Source: Aromatoleum diolicum
Lineage (GTDB): Bacteria > Pseudomonadota > Gammaproteobacteria > Burkholderiales > Rhodocyclaceae
Assembly: GCF_012910955.1 (NCBI RefSeq)
Contig: NZ_WTVQ01000030.1
Location: 1-57,020 of the forward strand
Length of the DNA: 57,020 nucleotides
Direction of reading: 5' to 3'
The number at the start of each line of letters is the position of its first letter. The first letter of the stretch is position 1. Below the pieces are notes generated by a model. That model was not told the origin of the DNA. It searched no databases and saw only the letters and a program-made list of their open reading frames with translations. The translations under genes were made by a program, and so were the position numbers. Positions 28,820-38,186 of this stretch are shown here, one piece after another.

Positions 28820-29890
28820 TCAGGTGTTGGTTGAATCTACCCTCACCACACCGAGTAACTCTTCGACATGCGCAAGCGCACCTTCGTCTTTCACGACGGT
28901 ACGCAGCCATTCATGCAAGGGCATGTCACCCCAGCGTGCTGCCTTGTCGGCGAGATATGCGATGGGACTGTGCGGCTCGGTACGCCGAAAAAATTCAGCC
29001 ACCTGCTTGAGCTGTACCAGCGCATCGGCGCGGGTCTGGATGCCGCCGGACGATTGCACCGGTGCGGCTCCAGCAGTCGGGCCGGCAATCGTTGGGGCGC
29101 TCTGCACGAACGACAGGGGCGACATCGCTGCACCGGCCTCGCCGGCAAAGTGCATCAGAACTTCCAGTACAGATTCCAGCGCGTCTCTCGCCCCACCAAA
29201 ACCCGGCCCCTCCATACCAAGCCGGACATCAATGATGCGCTCCAATTCCGCCAGCGCCTGTTGTGCCGATTTGCCGTCGGTCACGCCACGGGTAAAGAAC
29301 TGGGCAGGCGTGTCGCGCCGTGCCGCATCGAATTCGGCCAGTGTCACCCTTGCATCGCGCAACATCAGCGAGGCGTCTGCTGGATTGCGTTCCAGTGCAC
29401 TGCCCAGATTGCGTGCAAATGCGAGATCCGCCATCGAAAAATTCCCGCGCGGGGAATCCGTCAACGGAATCTCGTAAATGATACGACTCGACTGGGACAG
29501 CAACCAGTCCAGATTGCCAATGCGCAACTCTTGGTCGCCATCGTCCGGAAGCGGATGAATGTCCTGCCAGAACGCCTCGCAATAACGGGTCAGCAGCCGA
29601 TACCCGTCCGCCAGTCCGGCGAGGCCGCGCGTTTTGGCCAATGCCTCGGTCAGCCACACCACCAGGCGGATGTCCTTTGAGCGTGTCGCCAACACCTGCA
29701 TGCAGAGACGCGCGACGCGCGGCCAGTCAGCCTCCTTCAATTGGGTGACCCACTCGCCCTGACTCAAGGACGGATCGTCAAAACGCCGTGCCTCCTGAAT
29801 CTCGTCAAACACCTCGGAGAAGCTCAGATCCTCCCCACAACACGCGCCGCTAAGCGGTCGAAGCAATCCATCGAGGTCCATAGGCGGCAT
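28820..29890 (-). CDS. tssA: T6SS assembly protein TssA (ImpA domain)
   Basis: A 356-residue cytoplasmic protein that primes tail assembly at the baseplate or sheath end. The N-terminal ImpA domain shows GEDLSFSEVFDEIQEARRFD, DWPRVARLCMQVLATRSKDI and RLVVWLTEALAKTRG (residues about 15-95). The C-terminus ends with a short conserved helix region, SPIAYLADKAARWGDMPLHEWL, as in short TssA forms. It runs against the tssM unit. Its upstream side (about 29890-29960) is strikingly AT-rich and probably holds its promoter. An alternative start lies at ATG 29881. The 188-base gap to gloA has no gene. Confidence 0.92.
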   Translation of the reverse strand: MPPMDLDGLLRPLSGACCGEDLSFSEVFDEIQEARRFDDPSLSQGEWVTQLKEADWPRVARLCMQVLATRSKDIRLVVWLTEALAKTRGLAGLADGYRLLTRYCEAFWQDIHPLPDDGDQELRIGNLDWLLSQSSRIIYEIPLTDSPRGNFSMADLAFARNLGSALERNPADASLMLRDARVTLAEFDAARRDTPAQFFTRGVTDGKSAQQALAELERIIDVRLGMEGPGFGGARDALESVLEVLMHFAGEAGAAMSPLSFVQSAPTIAGPTAGAAPVQSSGGIQTRADALVQLKQVAEFFRRTEPHSPIAYLADKAARWGDMPLHEWLRTVVKDEGALAHVEELLGVVRVDSTNT

Positions 29891-30078
29891 GAAATCTTAT
29901 GCAAAAACTCATTTTACAAGACAAATGCATAAAAAATCATGCGAAATTGCTGAAAACCGCACGAGCGAAAACTGAATTCGAGCGCTCAAGCAGCGGGAGC
30001 GTCCACCGGTGGGCACGTCTTGCCGCTCAGCCCTACCATTTCCGACGGGCACGGTTCGGCCAAGGACGACCAGACCGG

Positions 30079-30462
30079 TCAGCCACGTTGGATCAGTTCG
30101 ACCTTGTAGCCGTCCGGATCCTCGACAAACGCAATCACCGTGTGACCGTGTTGCATCGGCCCGGCCTCGCGGACCACCTTCCCGCCACGAGCGCGAATCT
30201 CGTCACAAGCACGGTAGGCGTCGGGCACCTCGAGCGCGATGTGACCGAAGGCATTGCCCATGTCGTAGGCGCTCACGCCCCAGTTGTGGGTCAGTTCGAT
30301 CACCGCACCATCCGCCTCGTCCTGATAGCCAACGAAGGCAAGCGTGAATTTTCCATCGGGGTAATCGTGGCGACGCAGCAAGTGCATGCCCAGTACCTCG
30401 GTGTAGAAAGCGATCGAACGGTCAAGATCGCCGACGCGCAACATCGTGTGAAGCAGCCTCAT
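30079..30462 (-). CDS. gloA: Lactoylglutathione lyase (glyoxalase I)
   Basis: Converts the methylglyoxal-glutathione adduct to S-lactoylglutathione. The protein is 127 residues, the compact bacterial nickel/zinc type. It begins [19 protein letters not shown], with the first metal His at position 5, and has [14 protein letters not shown] (Glu ligand), [11 protein letters not shown] (His ligand) and [12 protein letters not shown] (final Glu). It is the last of a run of minus-strand genes starting at ffh, 13 bases after the YgjP-type gene, so it is likely co-transcribed. Confidence 0.96.
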   Translation of the reverse strand: MRLLHTMLRVGDLDRSIAFYTEVLGMHLLRRHDYPDGKFTLAFVGYQDEADGAVIELTHNWGVSAYDMGNAFGHIALEVPDAYRACDEIRARGGKVVREAGPMQHGHTVIAFVEDPDGYKVELIQRG

Positions 30463-30475
30463 GGTGAGATCCTAG

Positions 30476-31273
30476 TCAGTCTTCGTGGAAGGGTTCGTCA
30501 GCGGCGTCTCCGGCAATCACCGGAAGCGTACGCCCGGCCGCGCGCAAACGCACCCGGGCCTCTTTCCAGCCGGGATACAGTTCGCCCACTACAGCCCAGA
30601 AACGCGGCGAGTGGTTCATTTCGACAAGGTGTGCGACCTCGTGCGCGACGACATAATCGATCAGGGAGGGCGGCAGATGAACCAAGCGCCAATGCAGACG
30701 AATGCCGCTTACGTTGCTGCAACTCCCCCAACGCGTTTTCGCCGACGAGAGTTTTACGGCGGGAACATCACGCCCGATACGAAAACAGTATTCCGCCACC
30801 CGCTCGGCAAACCACGGCAATGCCCGTCTGCGAAGTGCCCTGATCAGCAACGCCCGGGGGTCAGCCACCAGCGGCAACACGAGTTCCTCGATGCCGTCCG
30901 CGCCACCGCGCCAGCGCGCCAATCGGCCGCCACCTCCCAGACGCAGCCGGCACGATTCACCAAGCACCGAAAATACGGCGCCGTCGGCAGGCTCAAAGGT
31001 CTCGGGTTTTGTGTGTGCCGCGCGAGCCGCGAGTTTGTCGAGTATCCAGCGCCCGTGACCACGAATGAAGCGTTCGACTTCGGCATTCTGCGCCGACCAG
31101 GGCACGGCAACCCTGACCCCACGATGATCGATCTGCAAGGCAAAGCTACGTCGCGCAGAACGTCGTAGCACGTAGACCACCTCCCGCGCATCGAGGCAAA
31201 TCACGCGCGCCTCTTCGCTCGCCGTCGGCTGCAGCAGCCGGCCAGTCAGGCGTTTCAGTCCTTGTCCTGCCAT
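30476..31273 (-). CDS. YgjP-type zinc metallopeptidase (DUF45/M48-like)
   Basis: A 265-residue protein with the zinc motif HEVAHLVEMNHSPRFW at about residues 210-225 and the upstream family segment KTRWGSCSNVSGIRLHWRL, both hallmarks of the YgjP/DUF45 group. No signal peptide or membrane helix is seen, so it is probably cytoplasmic. The substrate is unknown. Its start overlaps the end of the upstream molybdopterin-domain gene by 19 bases, which suggests coupling, though a downstream start cannot be excluded. Confidence 0.9.
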   Translation of the reverse strand: MAGQGLKRLTGRLLQPTASEEARVICLDAREVVYVLRRSARRSFALQIDHRGVRVAVPWSAQNAEVERFIRGHGRWILDKLAARAAHTKPETFEPADGAVFSVLGESCRLRLGGGGRLARWRGGADGIEELVLPLVADPRALLIRALRRRALPWFAERVAEYCFRIGRDVPAVKLSSAKTRWGSCSNVSGIRLHWRLVHLPPSLIDYVVAHEVAHLVEMNHSPRFWAVVGELYPGWKEARVRLRAAGRTLPVIAGDAADEPFHED

Positions 31274-32007
31274 GCGTAACCACGTGCCCCCACTTCAGTC
31301 TTGATGCGGGTCATTGCCGACGCGACAGAGGCCCTGGGCCCTTTCATGCCAAGTTCGATGGAACGCCGATCGCCCGATGCCTCAACGACCGTCGGCAGAC
31401 TGAACAGGGTCGCATCCGGATAGTCGGTCGTGATCGCCTCCATCAGATCGATCAGTTTGCCTTCATAAGCGTCCCACACGGTAATCGCCGCCTCGACGTA
31501 ATCATCGACGTGGTGCAATTGGCGGAAACGGGTATCAAGCACCCACTCTGCCATTGGCCAGGCCATGACAGGAAAGCCGGGAACGAAGAAGTGATTGTTG
31601 ATCGAGAATCCCGGAATCTGGTTGTACGGGTTGGGAATGATCTCGCTGCCCCGCGGGAATACACCCATCCGCAGGCGATGCTCGGTGATCTCGGAACCAA
31701 ATTTTTCGCGCATGATTTCCTCGGCCTGCGGATGGAGCGCAAGCTCGACGCCCAGCGCAGCGGCTGCTGACTGCCGCGTACGATCATCGGGCGTTGCGCC
31801 GATTCCGCCGAAGCTGAACACCACATCACCGGTCGCAAAGCTCTGTCGCAAAGTATCGACGAGGCGAGCCCGTTCGTCACCCACGTAGCGCGCCCAAGCG
31901 AGTTTGAGCCCGCGCGCGCCGAGGAGAGCGACGAGCTTCGACAAGTGCTTGTCCGTGCGACGCCCGGAGAGGATCTCATCGCCGATGATGATTGCCCCAA
32001 ACGCCAT
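31255..32007 (-). CDS. Molybdopterin-binding-domain protein (CinA N-terminal type)
   Basis: A 250-residue protein with the MoCF_biosynth fold: FGAIIIGDEILSGRRTDKHL at the N-terminus and FSFGGIGATPDDRTRQSAAA (about residues 64-84), as in the N-terminal domain of competence/damage-inducible CinA. The nicotinamide-amidase domain of full CinA is missing. Stand-alone forms are common in proteobacteria; whether they act on a nucleotide, like the ADP-ribose pyrophosphatase activity of CinA, is not known here. It sits between the EI24-family gene (9-base gap) and the YgjP-type gene. Confidence 0.9.
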   Translation of the reverse strand: MAFGAIIIGDEILSGRRTDKHLSKLVALLGARGLKLAWARYVGDERARLVDTLRQSFATGDVVFSFGGIGATPDDRTRQSAAAALGVELALHPQAEEIMREKFGSEITEHRLRMGVFPRGSEIIPNPYNQIPGFSINNHFFVPGFPVMAWPMAEWVLDTRFRQLHHVDDYVEAAITVWDAYEGKLIDLMEAITTDYPDATLFSLPTVVEASGDRRSIELGMKGPRASVASAMTRIKTEVGARGYAWQDKD

Positions 32008-32016
32008 CGCAAGTAC

Positions 32017-32781
32017 CTATGTTCGCACGGTAGGCGCGGCGTCGAGCACGGTTACCCCGCGCACGCGCCGCTCCCGACGCAGCGATTCCAGCATGAAATG
32101 GACAAATGCCAGTCCACAGAAGGCCGGCGCGATGAGATTGACCACCGGGATATACGCCAGCAACGCGCAGCCCCCGCCGAGCAGCAACATCGGTGCCCGC
32201 AGCGTGCGCGGCAGTCGCTCCAGTTCTTCGCGATCGGCATGCAGCATGAGCGCGTCATACCCAAAGGCACGCTGATTGAGCCAGCCCGTCAACACCACCG
32301 CAGCCAGCAGCCCGACCCCCGGTATAAGCCAGAACGGCAGCGACACGACCATCCCGACGAGAAACAGCACGCCGGCGACCACGGCATTCCAGGCGCTTCC
32401 GAGGTTGGAGCCGCCCTTGCGCCGCTCAAGATCAGCATAGTCGCGCACGGCCACCCGATCGAGCATCATCGGCAACGCGAACACGGCGACCAGCAGTGCC
32501 GCCGTAACGTAAATCAACGGCAGAAATGCTAGCGCGAGAGCAATCTTGATAAGAATCAGCACGGTCGCAGCACCGATTTCCGATGCGCTCAACCATTCGC
32601 CGACAAACGCCCACCCCTCGATCCACGCCGCGATGCCCTCGACAAGGGTGGTCCAGAATATGATAGCGAGCGTCATCCACAAGAACAAAGCGGCGAAACT
32701 CGGCCACAGCAGATGGATCAGCACGCCCTTGCGACCAAGGCTGCGCAGCGCACGACCAAATGCAAGCAGAATATCCCTCAT
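32017..32781 (-). CDS. EI24/CysZ-family membrane protein
   Basis: An inner-membrane protein of 254 residues with about five hydrophobic segments (around residues 24-48, 70-105, 132-160 and 195-230) and the family's FGYDALMLHADREELERL stretch. EI24-domain proteins include CysZ, a sulfate transporter, but most bacterial members are uncharacterised. The sulfate locus lies 14 kb away, so context gives no support for a transport role. The start is placed at ATG 32781; a GTG at 32790 is possible. It lies 16 bases after ffh. Confidence 0.87.
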   Translation of the reverse strand: MRDILLAFGRALRSLGRKGVLIHLLWPSFAALFLWMTLAIIFWTTLVEGIAAWIEGWAFVGEWLSASEIGAATVLILIKIALALAFLPLIYVTAALLVAVFALPMMLDRVAVRDYADLERRKGGSNLGSAWNAVVAGVLFLVGMVVSLPFWLIPGVGLLAAVVLTGWLNQRAFGYDALMLHADREELERLPRTLRAPMLLLGGGCALLAYIPVVNLIAPAFCGLAFVHFMLESLRRERRVRGVTVLDAAPTVRT

Positions 32782-32797
32782 GGCAACCACAGCCCGT

Positions 32798-34156
32798 TCA
32801 GCGCATCATCCCGGGCAACATGCCCTTCATACCGCGCATCATCTTTTGCATGCCCCCCTTGGAAAACTGCTTCATCATTTTCTGTGTCTGTTCGAACTGA
32901 TTGAGCAGACGATTGACCTCCTGCACCGTTACCCCTGCACCTGCGGCAATACGACGCTTGCGGCTGGCCTTGAGTAGTTCCGGCTTGGCACGCTCACCCG
33001 GCGTCATCGAATTGATGATGCCCTCGATGCGACCGATCGCCTTTTCTTCCGTCCCGCCCTGCAACTTGCCCGCTGCCTGTGCGAACTGCGCGGGCAGCTT
33101 TTCCATCATCGACGCCAGGCCACCCATCTTGCGCATCTGCGCGATCTGCTCCTTGAAGTCGTTGAGATCGAAGCCTTTGCCGGTCTTGAGCTTCTGCGCG
33201 AAAGCACGCGCCTTATCCTCATCGACACCGCGGCGGGCATCCTCGACCAGACCGAGGATGTCGCCCATGCCAAGTATGCGGCTCGCCATCCGCTCGGGAT
33301 GGAACTCCTCCAGCCCCGTGAGCTTCTCGCCGACACCGGCAAACTTGAGCGGCTTGCCGGTCACATGCCGCACCGACAAGGCCGCACCACCGCGCGCATC
33401 GCCGTCGAGCTTGGTCAGCACTATGCCGGTGAGCGGCAACGCCTCGTTGAACGCGCGCGCGGTGTTAACCGCATCCTGACCAAGCATCGCATCAACGACG
33501 AACAGCGTTTCGACAGGATTAATGGCCGCGTGCAAGGCCTTGATCTCGTCCATCATCGCCGTATCAATCGCGAGCCGCCCGGCGGTATCGAACAGCACCA
33601 CGTCGTAATAATGACGCCGCGCGTAATCCACGACCGCCAGGGCGATGTCGACAGGTTTCTGATCCGGAGTCGTCGGGAAGAAGTCGATCCCCGCCTGTGC
33701 CGACACCGCCTTCAGCTGCTCGATTGCTGCAGGCCGATAAACGTCGGCCGACACCGCGAGCACTTTTTTCTTCATCCGCTCATGCAGGAGCTTGCCGAGC
33801 TTGCCCGTCGTCGTGGTCTTGCCCGCCCCCTGCAAGCCGGCCATCAGGATCACCGCCGGCGGCTGGGTCGCAAGATTGAGGCCGATATGGGTCCCGCCCA
33901 TCAGCGCCTTGAGTTCATCATGCACCACCCCCACCAGCGCCTGGCCTGGCGTCAGCGAGCCAACAACTTCCTGCCCCACCGCCTTTTCCTTGACGCGCGC
34001 GACGAAGTCCTTGACCACCGGCAGAGCCACATCCGCTTCCAGCAATGCAAGGCGAACCTCGCGCATGGCATCCTGAATATTGTCTTCGGTCAGACGTGCC
34101 TGACCGCGCAAGGTCTTGACGACCTTGGTCAGACGCTGAGTAAGATTGTCGAGCAT
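32798..34156 (-). CDS. ffh: Signal recognition particle protein Ffh
   Basis: GTPase that targets inner-membrane proteins co-translationally with 4.5S RNA and FtsY. The protein is 452 residues. It has an N domain (1-85), a G domain with P-loop MAGLQGAGKTTTTGKLG (about 105-120), VLFDTAGR and TKLDGDARGGAALS, and a methionine-rich M domain (about 300-452) ending GGMQKMMRGMKGMLPGMM. It diverges from the cytochrome-assembly-type gene across 42 bases. It heads the minus-strand run down to gloA. Confidence 0.97.
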   Translation of the reverse strand: MLDNLTQRLTKVVKTLRGQARLTEDNIQDAMREVRLALLEADVALPVVKDFVARVKEKAVGQEVVGSLTPGQALVGVVHDELKALMGGTHIGLNLATQPPAVILMAGLQGAGKTTTTGKLGKLLHERMKKKVLAVSADVYRPAAIEQLKAVSAQAGIDFFPTTPDQKPVDIALAVVDYARRHYYDVVLFDTAGRLAIDTAMMDEIKALHAAINPVETLFVVDAMLGQDAVNTARAFNEALPLTGIVLTKLDGDARGGAALSVRHVTGKPLKFAGVGEKLTGLEEFHPERMASRILGMGDILGLVEDARRGVDEDKARAFAQKLKTGKGFDLNDFKEQIAQMRKMGGLASMMEKLPAQFAQAAGKLQGGTEEKAIGRIEGIINSMTPGERAKPELLKASRKRRIAAGAGVTVQEVNRLLNQFEQTQKMMKQFSKGGMQKMMRGMKGMLPGMMR

Positions 34157-34198
34157 ATTGGCTGGGGCCCTCGGCCTTGGAGTAAACTGCAGGTAACT

Positions 34199-35026
34199 AT
34201 GCAGACCATTCTACTTCATCTCCTCGCCGCGTCGCTGTACGCGGGCTTGGGCATTCATTTCTGGCGCGCCTGCATACAGGCGTCGGCAAACCAACCGCGC
34301 AGGTGCATGTCACCGACAGAGCGCATCGTGATGCTCACGGCACTCGCCACTCATGGCTGGGCGTTGCAGGGTGCGCTCTTCCCGGGTGACGGCATGCGCT
34401 TCGGTTTTGGTTTTGCGGTGTCTCTCGTCGTATGGCTAGCGGTGTGCTTCTACTGGATCGAGACCTTCTACGCGCGCCTTGATGGTCTCCACGGCTTCGT
34501 TGTCTCGGCAGGGGTGGCAAGCAGCCTGCTGCCACTGATTTTCCCGGGACAGCACATCCTCGCGAATGCGGGATCCCCCGCGTTTCGCGCCCACTTCATC
34601 ATCGCGATGCTGGCATACAGCCTGTTCACCCTTGCCGCGCTGCACGCGATGCTGATGGCCATCGCAGAGCGGCAGCTTCACAGTGGCCGCCTCACCCGGA
34701 CCTTTGCCAACCTGCCGCCGCTACTGACGATGGAAACGCTGCTTTTCCGCCTGATCGGCATCGCCTTCATTCTTCTGACGCTTACACTGAGCTCCGGCAT
34801 CGTGTTCTCCGAGTCATTGTTCGGTCAGGCCTTCCGCCTCGACCACAAGACCATCTTCGCCATTGTCTCGTGGCTGCTCTTCGGCGCACTGCTGGTCGGA
34901 CGTCGAGTCTGGGGCTGGCGTGGGCGTGTGGCACTGCGCTGGACGCTGGCAGGGTTCACAACACTGGTACTGGCGTATGTCGGAAGTCGCTTCGTCCTCG
35001 AGGTGCTGCTCGGGCGGGCCAGTTGA
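34199..35026 (+). CDS. Cytochrome c assembly-type membrane protein (CcsA/HemX-like, YpjD)
   Basis: A 275-residue inner-membrane protein with about eight membrane helices and a CcsA/HemX-like core (SPAFRAHFIIAMLAYSLFTL, where the His may be a heme ligand, and LDHKTIFAIVSWLLFGALLV). Members near ffh in proteobacteria are annotated as inner-membrane YpjD; a role in heme or cytochrome handling is inferred from the family. The start at ATG 34199 is taken over the longer open frame, whose upstream part is antisense to ffh. Confidence 0.88.
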   Translation: MQTILLHLLAASLYAGLGIHFWRACIQASANQPRRCMSPTERIVMLTALATHGWALQGALFPGDGMRFGFGFAVSLVVWLAVCFYWIETFYARLDGLHGFVVSAGVASSLLPLIFPGQHILANAGSPAFRAHFIIAMLAYSLFTLAALHAMLMAIAERQLHSGRLTRTFANLPPLLTMETLLFRLIGIAFILLTLTLSSGIVFSESLFGQAFRLDHKTIFAIVSWLLFGALLVGRRVWGWRGRVALRWTLAGFTTLVLAYVGSRFVLEVLLGRAS

Positions 35027-35048
35027 GCGGAAAAATACACCGCGCATC

Positions 35049-35111
35049 AAGGGGCCGCGGCCCGCATGCCATAGGAACAGCCGACGGTCGGGCCCGCGGC
35101 GGCCTTTACAA
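35049..35111 (+). terminator. Possible long GC-rich terminator hairpin before pilB
   Basis: Complementary arms (GGCCGCGGCCCG near 35051 and CGGGCCCGCGGCGGCC near 35089) can form a long stem, followed only by TTTA. Without a proper T-run this is weak. Confidence 0.35.
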
Positions 35112-35160
35112 GTGCGGGCGTGCCGGGCAAGATCGAATGTCAGTTAGTTAAGAGCGGGAA

Positions 35161-36879
35161 ATGGCAGCAAATCCCCAGACCGCCCTGAGCGGCCTTGCGC
35201 GAGCACTGATTCAACACGGACGGCTTTCCGAGGCCGACGCCGTGTCGTGCACCACGGGCGCCCCCGCAATCCCCAACGGCTTCATCCTCGAGCTGGCGCA
35301 GCGCAAACTGATCACGACCAAGGCCGTCGCCTGGTTCGCGGCCGAGACCTTCGGCTACCCTCTGCTCGACATTTCCTCGGTTGACCGGGCATGCGTCCCG
35401 CGCGATGCGATCGACCGCAAGTTGATGACCAAGCATCAGGTAGTTGCCCTGGGCAAGCGCCAGAACCGTCTGACCGTCGCGACCGCCGATCCGTCCAACA
35501 TGCGCGCACTGGACGAGATTCGATTCCAGACCGGGATGCAGGTTGACCTGATCGTCGTGGAGGCAGACCGGCTTGCGCGACTGGCGGAATCCCTGACGGA
35601 ATCGACCGAGCAGACGCTCAAGGACCTTACCGGCGAAGAGTTCGACATGGATCTCCTGCAAGAGCAGGAGAGTCCCGCCGAACAGGGCGCAGACGACGGC
35701 TCGGCGGAAGTGGATGACGCTCCGGTCGTCAAGTTCATCCAGAAGGTGCTCATCGACGCGATCAATGAAGGCGCGTCCGACATTCACTTCGAGCCCTACG
35801 AAAAGTATTACCGCATCCGCGTCCGCACCGACGGTGTGCTGCGCGAAATTGCGCAGCCTCCTCTGGTGTTGAAGGAAAAGATTGCCGCCCGCATCAAGGT
35901 CATCTCGCGGCTGGATATTTCCGAAAAGCGTATCCCCCAGGATGGGCGGATGAAATTGGCACTGACGAAGAACAAGTCCATCGACTTCCGCGTCTCGTCG
36001 CTACCGACGCTACATGGCGAGAAAATCGTGATGCGGATCCTCGACGCCTCGTCCGCGATGCTTGGTGTCGATGCCCTGGGGTACGAGCCGGACCAGAAGA
36101 AGCAGTTGCTCGACGCGGTCGAACGCCCGTACGGCATGATTCTCGTCACAGGCCCGACCGGCTCGGGCAAGACGGTGTCGCTATACACGTGTCTGAATAT
36201 CCTCAACAAGGCTGGCGTGAATATCTCGACAGCCGAGGATCCGGCGGAAATCAACCTCCCCGGCATCAATCAGGTCAACGTGAACGACAAAGCTGGCTTG
36301 ACGTTTGCCGCCTCGCTCCGCGCCTTCCTCCGTCAGGATCCTGACGTCATCATGGTCGGCGAAATCCGCGACCTCGAAACTGCCGAAATTTCCATCAAGG
36401 CTGCGCAGACCGGTCACCTGGTGCTATCGACGCTGCACACCAATGATGCCCCGACGACGCTCGAACGACTCAAGAACATGGGCGTGGCGCCATTCAACAT
36501 CGCCTCTTCGGTGATCCTGATCACGGCGCAGCGCCTCGCGCGGCGCCTATGCACCTGCAAGCAGCCCGTCGACATCCCGGTCGAGGCACTCCTCGATGCG
36601 GGTTTTTCAGGCGAGGATCTCGACGGCAGCTGGCGGCCCTACGGTCCGGTGGGCTGTGAGCGCTGCAAAGGCAGCGGCTACAAGGGACGACTGGGCATCT
36701 ATCAAGTCATGCCCATTTCCGAGGAAATCGCCCATATCATCATGACCAACGGCAATTCAATGGACATTGCGGCACAGGCTCAGCGCGAAGGGGTGCGCGA
36801 TCTGCGTCAGTCCGGCTTGCTGAAGGTCAAGCAGGGAGCGACTTCACTCGAAGAAGTGCTCGCCTCCACCAACGAATAG
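35161..36879 (+). CDS. pilB: Type IV pilus extension ATPase PilB
   Basis: Hexameric ATPase that drives pilin polymerisation. The protein is 572 residues. It has an N-terminal T2SSE_N domain (about 30-150), Walker A TGPTGSGKTVSLYTCL (about 328), the Asp box AEDPAEINLPGINQVNV, Walker B with RQDPDVIMVGEIRD (about 395), the His box TGHLVLSTLHTNDAP, and a zinc tetracysteine CTCKQ...CERCKGSGYKGR (about 460-510). These features separate PilB from the retraction ATPase PilT. It starts a pilB-pilC-pilD unit on the plus strand. Confidence 0.97.
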   Translation: MAANPQTALSGLARALIQHGRLSEADAVSCTTGAPAIPNGFILELAQRKLITTKAVAWFAAETFGYPLLDISSVDRACVPRDAIDRKLMTKHQVVALGKRQNRLTVATADPSNMRALDEIRFQTGMQVDLIVVEADRLARLAESLTESTEQTLKDLTGEEFDMDLLQEQESPAEQGADDGSAEVDDAPVVKFIQKVLIDAINEGASDIHFEPYEKYYRIRVRTDGVLREIAQPPLVLKEKIAARIKVISRLDISEKRIPQDGRMKLALTKNKSIDFRVSSLPTLHGEKIVMRILDASSAMLGVDALGYEPDQKKQLLDAVERPYGMILVTGPTGSGKTVSLYTCLNILNKAGVNISTAEDPAEINLPGINQVNVNDKAGLTFAASLRAFLRQDPDVIMVGEIRDLETAEISIKAAQTGHLVLSTLHTNDAPTTLERLKNMGVAPFNIASSVILITAQRLARRLCTCKQPVDIPVEALLDAGFSGEDLDGSWRPYGPVGCERCKGSGYKGRLGIYQVMPISEEIAHIIMTNGNSMDIAAQAQREGVRDLRQSGLLKVKQGATSLEEVLASTNE

Positions 36880-36895
36880 GGAGCAACACACGCTC

Positions 36896-38131
36896 ATGGC
36901 GACCACAACCCGAGCCAGAGGGGCCGCTGCTGCCGGCCCCAAGGAAATTCTCTACACATGGGAAGGCAAGGACAAGAATGGCAAGCAGGTGCGCGGCGAA
37001 ATGCGTGCGAGTGGCGAAGCGGTCGTTCAGGCCACGTTGCGCCGCCAAGGCGTGCAGGTGGCCAAAGTCAAGAAACAAAGCATGGCGCGCGGGCACAAGA
37101 TCACCGACAAGGACATCGCCCTGTTCACCCGCCAGCTTGCGACGATGATGAAGTCCGGCGTACCGCTGCTGCAAGCGTTCGACATCGGCATCAAAGGCTC
37201 CGGCAATCCGAGTCTTGCACGCCTGCTCAATGACGTGCGCAACGACGTCGAAACCGGCTCCAGCCTGTCGCAGGCGTTCAGCAAGCATCCGGTGTATTTC
37301 GACAAGCTGTTCTGCAACCTCGTCGCCGCCGGCGAACAAGCCGGTATTCTCGATGGACTGCTCGACCGCATTGCGACGTACAAGGAGAAAGTCCTCGCAA
37401 TCAAGGGCAAGATCAAGTCCGCGATGTTCTACCCGATCGCCGTCATCGTCGTCGCGGCCATCGTCGTGACGGTGATCATGCTGTTCGTGGTGCCAGAATT
37501 CAAGAGCGTGTTCAAGAACTTCGGCGCCGACCTCCCCGCACCGACGCTGATCGTGATAGGGATTTCGGACGCCTTCGTGGCCTATTGGTACATCCTGTTC
37601 GGCATCATTGCGGGGGTGGTAACAGCGATCAGTTACACCTACAAACGTTCGAACGCGATGCAGATTGCGGTCGACAAGATGGTGCTGCAACTGCCCGTTG
37701 TCGGCGACATCATCCGCAAGGCGACGATTGCGCGCTGGACGCGGACCTTGTCAACGATGTTCGCGGCGGGGGTACCGCTCGTCGAAGCGCTCGATTCGGT
37801 TGGCGGCGCTTCGGGTAACTACATTTATCTGATGGCAACCCGCCAGATCCAGAACGAAGTCAGTACCGGCACCAGCCTTACCGTTGCGATGCAGAACGCC
37901 AACGTGTTCCCCAGCATGGTGGTGCAAATGGTGTCGATCGGCGAGGAATCCGGGCAACTCGATTCAATGCTAAGCAAAGTCGCGGACTTTTTCGAGCAGG
38001 AAGTCGATGATGCCGTCGCCGGTCTATCGACCCTGCTCGAACCGATCATCATGGTATTCCTCGGCGTAGTCATCGGCGGCCTGGTCGTTGCGATGTACCT
38101 ACCGATTTTCAAGCTCGGCCAAGTCGTCTGA
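36896..38131 (+). CDS. pilC: Type IV pilus inner-membrane platform protein PilC
   Basis: A 411-residue polytopic inner-membrane protein that links PilB to pilin assembly. Two GspF domains occur at about residues 75-200 (FTRQLATMMKSGVPLLQAFD) and 280-400 (WTRTLSTMFAAGVPLVEALD), with membrane helices after each. The repeat pattern of ESGQLDSMLSKVADFFEQEV matches the family. It follows pilB by 16 bases. A hairpin (38143-38168) separates it from pilD. Confidence 0.97.
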   Translation: MATTTRARGAAAAGPKEILYTWEGKDKNGKQVRGEMRASGEAVVQATLRRQGVQVAKVKKQSMARGHKITDKDIALFTRQLATMMKSGVPLLQAFDIGIKGSGNPSLARLLNDVRNDVETGSSLSQAFSKHPVYFDKLFCNLVAAGEQAGILDGLLDRIATYKEKVLAIKGKIKSAMFYPIAVIVVAAIVVTVIMLFVVPEFKSVFKNFGADLPAPTLIVIGISDAFVAYWYILFGIIAGVVTAISYTYKRSNAMQIAVDKMVLQLPVVGDIIRKATIARWTRTLSTMFAAGVPLVEALDSVGGASGNYIYLMATRQIQNEVSTGTSLTVAMQNANVFPSMVVQMVSIGEESGQLDSMLSKVADFFEQEVDDAVAGLSTLLEPIIMVFLGVVIGGLVVAMYLPIFKLGQVV

Positions 38132-38142
38132 TCCATGCCTCG

Positions 38143-38168
38143 CCGCCCGGCGCATTGTCGCCGGGCGG
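38143..38168 (+). other. Perfect hairpin between pilC and pilD
   Basis: A perfect 10-bp GC stem (CCGCCCGGCG with CGCCGGGCGG) with a six-base loop and no T-run. It may shape the processing or stability of the pilC-pilD transcript rather than end it. Confidence 0.6.
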
Positions 38169-38186
38169 ACTCAACCGCGAAACACC

